DNA of 64,000 nt from positions 1,798,001 to 1,862,000 of the forward strand of contig NZ_CP018812.1 of the NCBI RefSeq assembly GCF_001922345.1, in the 5' to 3' direction. The DNA is from Paraburkholderia sp. SOS3. Its GTDB lineage: Bacteria; Pseudomonadota; Gammaproteobacteria; Burkholderiales; Burkholderiaceae. Position numbers and translations under genes: made by a program. The notes beneath the pieces are model-generated. The model searched no databases, was not told where the DNA came from, and saw nothing but the letters and a program-made list of their open reading frames with translations. Positions within the stretch are counted from its first letter, which is position 1; each line of letters begins with the position of its first letter. This document shows, one piece after another, positions 54,963 to 61,886 of the stretch.

Positions 54963-55879
54963 ACGGGCAGCGTGCTTCGTCGTCCGACAGGTTGCGTGCG
55001 CAACGAGCTGCGACGCGGCCGCGTTTCAGTTCACGCCTGAACGTCGCGCAAACGGGCCTCGGGGCCTGGTACGCACTCGTCGTCGTGTTTCTGTTCGTGC
55101 CGATTGCGACCGGCATCGTGTATTCGTTCAATCTCGGCGTCGACAACAAGCAGACCGCGACGCTGACCGGCTGGACGCTGCAATGGTATGCAGCCGCGTG
55201 GAACGACCTGTCGCTGCGGCATGCGGTTGAAGAAAGCGTGATCGTCGCGGCGTGGTGCGCGCTGCTGTCGGTGCTGCTCGGCACGATGCTCGGGTTTGTC
55301 GTCGTGCGGCATCGGGCGCGCCGCGTGCGGCGCCTGCTCACGCTGATCACGTATCTGTTGCTGATTGTGCCCGAATCGGTGATCGGCATTTCGCTGTTGC
55401 TGTTTTATGCGGTGACGGGCGTGCCGCTCGACACGGCGACGCTCGTCGCGGGTATCACGCCAATCGGCATCGCCGTGGTCGCGCTCGTGGTGCGCGCGCG
55501 CATGCTGACGCTCGACCGCGATCTCGAAGACGCCGCCGCCGATCTGGGCGCCACGCGCACCGCGACGCTGCGCCATATCGTGCTGCCACAACTCGCGCCG
55601 GCCGTCGCGGCAGGCGGCGTGATGGCGTACACGTTCTCGTTCGATAATCTCGTGATTTCGGCCTTCCTCACGACGCCGCAAACAGGCACGCTGCCCGTGT
55701 ATCTGTACGGCAGCCTGCAGTATGGTCCGTCGCCGGCCGTGTATGCGGCTGCGTCGGCGGTGTTCGTCTTTACGGTGGCGATGCTTGCGGTGGCGGCGCT
55801 GTTGTATCGGGCGATGCGGCAGCGCTCGTCGTCGCAAGGTTTCTCGCCTGAACACGCTGCGCAGACCGCGTGCGCGTAA
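54959..55879 (+). CDS. polyamine-type ABC transporter permease (PotC-like)
   Basis: 306 aa with six helices. TM1 is YALVVVFLFVPIATGIVYSF; the EAA loop is LDRDLEDAAADLGATRTATL then RHIVLPQLAPAVAAG, followed by YTFSFDNLVISAFLTTP, typical of PotC. The start ATG overlaps the PotB-like stop by four bases. No PotA-like ATPase is encoded before or after, so the importer must borrow one from elsewhere or be inactive. Confidence 0.9.
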   Translation: MNGQRASSSDRLRAQRAATRPRFSSRLNVAQTGLGAWYALVVVFLFVPIATGIVYSFNLGVDNKQTATLTGWTLQWYAAAWNDLSLRHAVEESVIVAAWCALLSVLLGTMLGFVVVRHRARRVRRLLTLITYLLLIVPESVIGISLLLFYAVTGVPLDTATLVAGITPIGIAVVALVVRARMLTLDRDLEDAAADLGATRTATLRHIVLPQLAPAVAAGGVMAYTFSFDNLVISAFLTTPQTGTLPVYLYGSLQYGPSPAVYAAASAVFVFTVAMLAVAALLYRAMRQRSSSQGFSPEHAAQTACA

Positions 55880-55924
55880 GCCGTCGGCGCTATCGGGCAA
55901 AACGCTCAAAGGTAAAGGTATTCG

Positions 55925-57017
55925 ATGTCCCGCTTCGATCTTCACTTGCTGCTCGATCCGCCGCGTTATCCCGCTGACCGTTACGCGCCGCTTGCCGATC
56001 GCATCAAGCGGCTGTTCGCGACGACGCGAGGCGACGTCGTGTTCGTGCAGGCCGAGGCGATTCTGGCGCTCGAGGCCGTGGCGACGAGCATCGCGCGGCC
56101 CGGACTGGTCGCCGTCAACGTGGTGACGAGCCCGTATGGCGCCTGGTTCGGCGCGTGGCGGCGCGACGGTTCATCAGGTGAACGCGGCGCCGGGGCAGCC
56201 GATCGAGGCCGCCGCGGTGTCCGCCTGTCTCGACCGCTTGCCGCAGGTGGATCTCGTCGCGGCCGTGCATGCGGAATCGTCGAATGGCGCGCTCAATCCG
56301 CTGGGCGCATTGGCGGCGCTCGCGCGTTCGCGTCAAGCGTTGTTCGTTGTCGATGCGGTCGCTTCGGTGGGCGGGCATCCGATCGACTTCGACGAGCATG
56401 ACATCGATATCGCGGTGATCGGGGCGCAGAAAGCGCTTGCGGGGCCGGCCGGCATCTCGGCGGTCGCGGTCAGCGCGCGTGCGTGGGCGCATATCGACGC
56501 GCAGCCGGATTTCGCGCCGTCGAGTTTGTCGCTGGCGGAACTCAAGCGCAACTGGCTCGACCGTGGCCGGCTTGCGTTGCCGGGCACGCCGCCCGCGCTC
56601 GAATTCTGGGCGCTCGATGCGGCGCTCGATCGCGTCGAAGCCGAGGGCATCGAACTGGTTATCGCGCGGCATCGGCAGGCGGCGCAGGCAAGCCGTGCGG
56701 GCTTGCGTGCGCTCGGCGTCGAGCCGTGGATCGCAGCGGACGAGGCGGCGTCCGCGCTGGTGACATCGGTGCGGGCGCCGGAGGGCATTCATGCAAACGT
56801 CCTGATCGCGGATGCGGCGAAGCTCGGCGTGGAATTGCTGCCGGGCTTCGGCGAAATCGAAGGACGGATCGTGCGGCTCGATCACACCGGTTTGCGCGCG
56901 TCGTTCGACGCGGTGCTCGCGAATGTGACGGCGTTTGGCGCGGTTCTCGAGCGGCGCGAAGTGAAGGTCGATATCGGTGCGGCGGTGCGGGCCGTGAGGG
57001 ATGTCTATGCCATCTGA
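55925..57017 (+). pseudogene. class V aminotransferase (alanine-glyoxylate type) broken by a frameshift
   Basis: The first 75-80 codons (MSRFDLHLLLDPPRYPADRY, DVVFVQAEAILALEAVATSI, VVTSPYGAWFGAW) and the rest (GATVHQVNAAPGQPIEAAAV, AVHAESSNGALNPLGALAAL, DAVASVGGHPIDFDEHDIDI, PLP Lys in AVIGAQKALAGPAGISAV) are parts of one PLP aminotransferase in two frames. The break is at about 56150-56165, in a run of GGCGCG-type repeats, and needs one extra or two missing bases. Either the gene is dead or the assembled sequence has an error there. It follows the amine transporter genes, so it probably once deaminated the imported compound. Confidence 0.75.
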
Positions 57018-57209
57018 GCGCGATGTGCATCGTTAGAAGCGACGTCTCCTGTCGTGAAGGCGGAATAGTTAGGGGGCTTGAGGTGTTTAGTCAGGTTCAG
57101 CCCTTATTGCGGGGCCGGGCATGGTAACGACCCGTCATGACGCCCGTCGATGGCTCGCAGACTCATCCGGAGCAGTCCGTTTTGCCCTCGACATCATCCA
57201 TAGCGAACA

Positions 57210-58100
57210 ATGATCTCAACGCTGCAAACTGATGGATTCGGCGAAAGTAAGGAATCGGAAGCGGCCCGGATCCGGAAAATAGAGCAATTTTACGTTACGG
57301 TTCGCAGAGAGATCATGGCCGCCGCTCCGCCTGAATTTGTGCGCGAGACCGCCATGAGCCAATTTCATTGCGACGATGGCTTGGGCGTAGCACTGAAGAA
57401 CGTCCCAAGCGTGCCATTCAATCGATGGTTGGGACTCGGGGTCGATCGGCCTGCGACCGAGCAGGCAGTCGACCAGGCAATCAGCTGGATGACAGAGCAC
57501 GCGAGCAGCATCTGGGGTCTGGAAGTGACTCCGGCGGCGTTGCCTGCTGCATTGCCGGACTGGATCGAGGCGCGAGGATTGCGTGCCATGCCCGGAGGCT
57601 TTGCCACCTTCTGGCGTGAAGCCATTCAGGTGGAGCAGTCTCCCGAAACCGGGTTCGTCATACGCCGGGCCGATGTCGAAGACGCCGATGTCTTTGGCAC
57701 AACGGCGGTGACCTGTTTTGGAATGCCGGTTAGCTTTAGATCGTGGATGTCGGCTTTTCCAGGGCGGCCCGGATGGCATACCTATCTCGCCTTTCGCGAT
57801 GCGACTCCAGTAGGCGTTGCCGCGATGTTCATCGACGCAGAGATGGCCTGGCTGGGTATTGATGCGACTGTGCCCGCATTCCGGGGGCAGGGCATTCATG
57901 GCGCGCTTCTATCCACGCGCATTGGAGATGCTGCTCAAAGCGGTGTCAAGTTGCTAACCATCGAGACCGACAGTCCCAGCGCGAATGTCCCACCCAATGC
58001 AGCTTATCGGAACATCGAGCGCGCAGGTTTTATCCTGTCGCATTCCCGGCTGCACTACGGCAAGGTTCCCGGACTGGAAAATGAGCGGTCGACAGCATGA
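57210..58100 (+). CDS. GNAT family N-acetyltransferase
   Basis: 296 aa. The N-terminal half (residues 1-140) has no recognised motif; the C-terminal half is a GNAT domain: FVIRRADVEDADVFGTTAV, THYLAFRDATPVGVAAMFID-like (here HTYLAFRDATPVGVAAMFID), AWLGIDATVPAFRGQGIHGA with the acetyl-CoA loop RGQGIHGALL, and NAAYRNIERAGFILSHSRLH. Such two-part proteins occur widely without known substrate. The gene looks lower in GC than its neighbours and its codons are less biased, hinting at a different origin. The Shine-Dalgarno is weak. Confidence 0.82.
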   Translation: MISTLQTDGFGESKESEAARIRKIEQFYVTVRREIMAAAPPEFVRETAMSQFHCDDGLGVALKNVPSVPFNRWLGLGVDRPATEQAVDQAISWMTEHASSIWGLEVTPAALPAALPDWIEARGLRAMPGGFATFWREAIQVEQSPETGFVIRRADVEDADVFGTTAVTCFGMPVSFRSWMSAFPGRPGWHTYLAFRDATPVGVAAMFIDAEMAWLGIDATVPAFRGQGIHGALLSTRIGDAAQSGVKLLTIETDSPSANVPPNAAYRNIERAGFILSHSRLHYGKVPGLENERSTA

Positions 58101-58450
58101 CGCTTTTCAACGAGCGGGTACCGGGCAGATGCTGACCATGCATTCGGCCGTTCACGGATGCCGCAGCGGCCGGCATCTTCGACGACGCGCCCGGCGAACG
58201 AATCTTCTCCTCGGCCGACGCTCGAGCATCCATCCATGGCCGCGAGCAGAACATCGATGTGGTCGATGCCGCGCGCTGATTGACTCGCGCGACCCGAGCA
58301 ACTTTACGCGAGACTATGACCCCGATCTGTTCGCGGGAACCACGCCGTACAAACCAGCGGGATTCCCGACTGCGCGCGTGAGGCCTGGCGTCTCGCCGGC
58401 AGCAAGCTTTTGAACGCACGAGCCACGGCACCGGCGCGTGCCGGCAGCGC
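58101..58450. other. gene-free stretch between GNAT and a small unknown gene
   Basis: 350 bases between convergent genes. Several short open stretches exist but none has a start signal or a recognisable family. A 6-bp hairpin (CGGCAC 58426-58431 and GTGCCG 58438-58443) lies just past the stop of the minus-strand small gene and may help end its transcript. It could hold a decayed gene, which I cannot identify. Confidence 0.35.
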
Positions 58451-58864
58451 TCACCCGATCTGCTGCTTGAACCGCTTCCAGCGCGGCGTGTGCTTCAACT
58501 GCGCGATAGACATATGCTCCATATCCATGCGTGCCTCGGACGCGTAATTTCGCGCGAGGCTTTCGAGCCCTTCGAGGAGCGCCTTCTGTTCTCGCGACGA
58601 ACGTTGATCGCGCGCGATCATGCCGGCCATGGCGCTGATCTGGTCGAGTTGCCGGCTCGCCCGGATCGCCTGATGGACAGCCGCTACGCTGAAGCGCTCG
58701 AGATGCGCGTATCGCTTCTGGCGCTGTTTGGGCGAAATGGATTGGCGCGTGTCGTTCGACGCGTCACCCTGGGCCGCGTCGAGCGCGATCCGTTCCGCGT
58801 TTCGCAATGCCTCGTCGCGAAGCGTCCGTTGTTCGTTCGAAACTGTTTTGGTGTGATTGGTCAT
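58451..58864 (-). CDS. small helical protein of unknown function
   Basis: 137 aa, strongly charged and mainly helical, without transmembrane segments or Cys. Visible pieces are LRDEALRNAERIALDAAQGD, SPKQRQKRYAHLERFSVAAV and ALLEGLESLARNYASEARMD. I recognise no family. The ATG is supported by GGAGGAAG; the frame is open 21 codons further, through a hairpin in the leader. Coding bias looks real. Upstream lies an unusually long (over 500 bases) region with several stem-loops and an AT-rich promoter zone, so expression may be tightly controlled. Confidence 0.65.
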   Translation of the reverse strand: MTNHTKTVSNEQRTLRDEALRNAERIALDAAQGDASNDTRQSISPKQRQKRYAHLERFSVAAVHQAIRASRQLDQISAMAGMIARDQRSSREQKALLEGLESLARNYASEARMDMEHMSIAQLKHTPRWKRFKQQIG

Positions 58865-58889
58865 TCTGCTTCCTCCGCTATAAGAGAAG

Positions 58890-59097
58890 GCCCGCGACCC
58901 ACCGAATGAAAGGGTGAGCGGGCACATGACAGGGTTAGCGGACCGGCGTCGAAACCAAAACCGGCAGACCCGAAGGCCTCCCTGCCAAGGCCCGCCCGTT
59001 GAGGGCAGACGTGCAGAGGGAAAGCACGGCCTGCTTGCGCAGGCGTGCCGGTTTCGACTGATCAGGCCGCTAAACCTGAGCCATCAAATCGTGATGG
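58890..59097 (-). promoter_or_regulatory. candidate structured 5' leader RNA of the small unknown gene
   Basis: Several stems are visible on the minus-strand transcript. GCCCGC/GCGGGC (58890-58895 with 58918-58923) encloses ACCC/GGGT just before the Shine-Dalgarno. GTCGAAACC (58948-58956) pairs perfectly with GGTTTCGAC (59050-59058), and a further GGCA/TGCC extends it across a bulge. Inside are GCCTGC/GCAGGC (59029-59044, extended by GCAC/GTGC, which competes with the outer stem) and CTGCC/GGCAG (58982-59008). At the 5' side CCATCA/TGATGG (59081-59097) forms another hairpin. A TATACT at 59105-59110 would place a transcript start near 59098. No known riboswitch was recognised. Confidence 0.45.
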
Positions 59098-59173
59098 AAT
59101 CCGAAGTATAGAGTGCATCATGCGATCGAAGATCAACCGAACAAGCGATTTTCGAGCTTACCAAAATATTAAA

Positions 59174-59189
59174 ATTTCGGATCCGAAAT
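59174..59189. promoter_or_regulatory. perfect 16-bp palindrome in the AT-rich leader region
   Basis: ATTTCGGATCCGAAAT reads the same on both strands. It lies in AT-rich DNA between the lipoprotein gene and the small unknown gene, about 65 bases upstream of the suggested promoter. Symmetry and place suggest an operator; no nearby regulator is an obvious partner. Apart from this and the structured leader, 58928-59387 shows no gene. Confidence 0.5.
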
Positions 59190-59387
59190 AAATAAATAAG
59201 ACACGAGATAAATCTCAAGCTTTATCAATCAATTTCGCGAGACATATAGAGAATTCGCAGAGCGCTCTGCATCGATAATCCGCAACGACTCGCGATGGGT
59301 GCTGCGCCCGAGCACGACGGCCATATCGAGCCCGACGCGCTTGAAGAGCAGGACCGGACGACGAACACCGGCACGGTTGCATCGCCG

Positions 59388-59861
59388 TTACTTCGCTGCG
59401 CCAACCAGCGAAAACGCATCCCACTTCTGATCGACCGGCGTATGCGGGTTGTGCTCGAGCGCTTCTTCAACGAGCGGTTCGCACGCGCCGTAATCGGACC
59501 CGACGCTATCGCTATGCGCTTGCGGGAAATTGACCTCGAGCACTTTGCCGCCCCAGCGCTCGACCGTCGCCGTCATGCTGCATTTGCCGGCGCCGCCAAT
59601 TTTCAGGTCGAGCACGAGCGCGTTCAGGTCGAGCGCTGCGTCCGAGTTCGTGAAGTTCCATTGCGCCTCCATCCGGTCATTTGGACCGCCCGTATCGACG
59701 AGCTTCATCGTTTTGTCTGGAATGCCGACCGACTGCACCAGATCGAGAATGTTGGAACCGATCAACTCGCCTTGCGGATCGCGTGCTTCGTGCGTTCTGA
59801 ACGCGCCGCACGCCGTTAGCGTGGTTAAAGCAAAGACAAGGGGAATTGTCAGGTATCGCAT
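59388..59861 (-). CDS. small lipoprotein of unknown function
   Basis: 157 aa. A short signal peptide ends in a lipobox (FALTTLTACGAF), so it should be lipid-anchored. The mature part begins with a loose, charged stretch, then GSNILDLVQSVGIPDKTMKL, MEAQWNFTNSDAALDLNALV and KCSMTATVERWGGKVLEVNF, similar to small envelope lipoproteins of Burkholderia with SmpA-like features, but no firm family can be assigned. The ATG has GGGAG upstream; 14 extra codons are open. Next to the divergent diguanylate cyclase. Confidence 0.72.
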   Translation of the reverse strand: MRYLTIPLVFALTTLTACGAFRTHEARDPQGELIGSNILDLVQSVGIPDKTMKLVDTGGPNDRMEAQWNFTNSDAALDLNALVLDLKIGGAGKCSMTATVERWGGKVLEVNFPQAHSDSVGSDYGACEPLVEEALEHNPHTPVDQKWDAFSLVGAAK

Positions 59862-60223
59862 GCATGCTCCCAATAAATGAACGGGTTGGTGTCCGGCACG
59901 CACTCACGCGGTGCGAGCAACGCTGTGTGCGAACGGCGCAAACTAAGTGCGACAAGCCTGCATGGACCGGGTTCCATGCCTGGAGGGTCGCGCTCGAGCG
60001 CCAATGCCGCGCCGACAGTCAGCAAGAAGGAATGCGACCTCGCGCTGCCGTTGCTCGAACAGGCGACCGAGCGTTCGTGATAGTGGAAAACCCGTGACCG
60101 CCCTTCAGAAGAAGCCCGTCGTTACCGTAGATAGAGCTACGCGTCGGGCCGGTAAAGATCGGGAAACGATCCGAGAACTGCCATGACGGAAGACAAACGC
60201 ATGCAACCACCGGCAATCACATC
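59862..60223. other. spacer between divergent lipoprotein and diguanylate cyclase genes
   Basis: 362 bases with no supported gene. Short open stretches on the plus strand lack family features. It should contain promoters for both flanking genes, but no strong promoter, dyad or hairpin was identified. Confidence 0.35.
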
Positions 60224-61270
60224 ATGACGGACCACGAACACCCGAAGCATTCTCTGCAGGCGGCCTTTCTGCGGCACGAGGAATCCCTCGCACCGCCGAA
60301 CCGCGTGTTCGGCGACGACGATAGTGCCGTCTACCGCACGCTGCTCGAATCGACCAAAGCCATTCCGTGGAAAATCGACTGGGCGACCATGGAGTTCGCC
60401 TACATCGGCCCGCAGATCGAAACGCTGCTCGGTTGGGCGCCGTCGACGTGGAAGACCGTCAACGATTGGGCCGAGCGCATGCATCCGGACGACCGCCAGG
60501 CCGTGGTCGATTTTTGCGTCGCGCAGTCGAAGGCCGGTACCGATCATGAAGCCGACTATCGCGCGCTGACGCGCGACGGCGGCTATGTGTGGCTGCGCGA
60601 CGTCGTGCATGTGGTGCGCAACGACAAAGGCGATGTCGAGGCGCTGATCGGATTCATGTTCGACATCAGCGAACGCAAGCGCACCGAAGACCAGCTCGCG
60701 CAATTGCAACGGGAACTCGAATATCTGTCGTTTCACGACAGTCTGACGGGCACGGGCAATCGCCGCAGATTCGACGACGTCATGGCGCGCACGTGGACCG
60801 CGGCGCAACGGTCCGGCCGCGCGTTGTCGGTCATCATGGTCGATATCGACTTCTTCAAGTCGTACAACGACTATTACGGACATCTGCAGGGCGACGAATG
60901 CCTGAAGCGTGTCGCCCGCGTGCTCGCGGAAGCGGCGGGCCCCGATCACTTCCTGGGCCGTTTCGGCGGTGAGGAGTTCGTGCTCGTGCTGGCCGATACC
61001 GACGCCGACGCGGCCGTCAAAATCGCCGAGCAGTGCCGCGCGCTGATCGCGCAAGCAGCGATCCCGCACGTGCGCTCACCGCATCAGCAGCGCGTGACCG
61101 CGAGCTTCGGCGTCGGCACGATCGTGCCGAACGAGCGCACGGACAAGACCACGTTTATCAATCTGATCGACGCGCAGCTTTATCACGCGAAGGAAAATGG
61201 CCGCAATCGCATCGCCGCGGTCGATCGCGCCGGCATGCAGGGGGAAGCGTTCAAATCGCATTCGCGCTGA
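60224..61270 (+). CDS. PAS-GGDEF diguanylate cyclase
   Basis: 348 aa cytosolic protein. A PAS_3-type domain spans about residues 45-155 (FAYIGPQIETLLGWAPSTWK, RMHPDDRQAVVDFCVAQS, DYRALTRDGGYVWLRDVVHV, MFDISERKR). The GGDEF domain follows (LSFHDSLTGTGNRRRFDDVM, VDIDFFKSYNDYYGHLQGDE) with catalytic FGGEEFVLVLAD. The first residue of the RxxD inhibitory site seems replaced by Ala, so feedback inhibition may be lost. GGEEF is an active variant. The Shine-Dalgarno is weak. A strong hairpin terminates it downstream. Confidence 0.92.
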   Translation: MTDHEHPKHSLQAAFLRHEESLAPPNRVFGDDDSAVYRTLLESTKAIPWKIDWATMEFAYIGPQIETLLGWAPSTWKTVNDWAERMHPDDRQAVVDFCVAQSKAGTDHEADYRALTRDGGYVWLRDVVHVVRNDKGDVEALIGFMFDISERKRTEDQLAQLQRELEYLSFHDSLTGTGNRRRFDDVMARTWTAAQRSGRALSVIMVDIDFFKSYNDYYGHLQGDECLKRVARVLAEAAGPDHFLGRFGGEEFVLVLADTDADAAVKIAEQCRALIAQAAIPHVRSPHQQRVTASFGVGTIVPNERTDKTTFINLIDAQLYHAKENGRNRIAAVDRAGMQGEAFKSHSR

Positions 61271-61295
61271 CGCGCCCGGTTTCGAACGTATAAAA

Positions 61296-61336
61296 CAACG
61301 CAGCCCGGATTCACTCAGCGAATCCGGGCTGCGTTG
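61296..61336. terminator. 17-bp perfect hairpin between convergent genes
   Basis: CAACGCAGCCCGGATTC at 61296-61312 and its complement at 61320-61336 form a perfect stem with a 7-base loop. On the minus strand TTTT follows the stem, making a textbook intrinsic terminator for the YtjA-like gene; on the plus side, for the diguanylate cyclase gene, only CTTTG follows. Likely bidirectional. Confidence 0.88.
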
Positions 61337-61355
61337 CTTTGCGCGGCCTGCTTCG

Positions 61356-61517
61356 TCACCGTCGCATGATGCCCATCACGAGTGTGACGAGGAAGATGAT
61401 GAGGAAGATAAAGAACAGCACTTTTGCGATGCTGGCGGCGCCCGCCGCGATTCCGCCGAAACCCAGCGCGGCGGCGATGATCGCGATGATGAAGAAGACC
61501 AGCGCGTAATAAAGCAT
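61356..61517 (-). CDS. DUF1328/YtjA family small membrane protein
   Basis: 53 aa: [20 protein letters not shown], then [20 protein letters not shown] and a [10 protein letters not shown] end. Two hydrophobic helices joined by a Gly/Ala stretch, exactly the DUF1328 pattern (YtjA). These peptides sit in the inner membrane and are often stress-induced; function unknown. The start is well supported by GGAGG seven to eight bases upstream. Confidence 0.92.
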   Translation of the reverse strand: MLYYALVFFIIAIIAAALGFGGIAAGAASIAKVLFFIFLIIFLVTLVMGIMRR

Positions 61518-61886
61518 GATGTGACCTCCGTCGGGTGGGGACACCGTGCGACCATTGCACGGACGTACCGATGCGATTGCAATGTCCGTTCCCGACCCTG
61601 TCTCGAAGCCTGCGCGCCCGCAAAGTGGCGAATTGACCGGTTTTAGCCTTTTGATCAGATTTTTACCTGTGGTCGACTCCAGGCATAATAGCGATGGTGC
61701 AATGCAATCAATGAGGGTCGTGTTCGCATTGCTGAATATCGGGCGTCTTTTACCGACGGTAAAACTGCCTTATTTCGACAGCGCATTGCCAGTCATCCCA
61801 GTGCACGAACGCGCTGCGCCTGTGCCCACTTAATCTCCAGACTCACTCCGGCGCCGCCGTATCGCGGGCCTTTCAGGAACCAGCTG
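61518..61886. other. divergent promoter region of ytjA-like and ftsH-like genes
   Basis: 369 bases with no gene. On the plus strand TTTACC and CATAAT, 16 bases apart (about 61663-61690), resemble a promoter for the FtsH-like gene. Downstream of it lies the palindrome at 61748-61764. Beyond that there is nothing I can interpret. Confidence 0.45.
61748..61764. promoter_or_regulatory. 7-3-7 palindrome upstream of the FtsH-like gene
   Basis: TTTTACC at 61748-61754 and GGTAAAA at 61758-61764 surround GAC. It lies 123 bases before the FtsH-like start and about 60 bases after a promoter-like pair, so it could be an operator or a weak attenuator hairpin. Confidence 0.4.
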
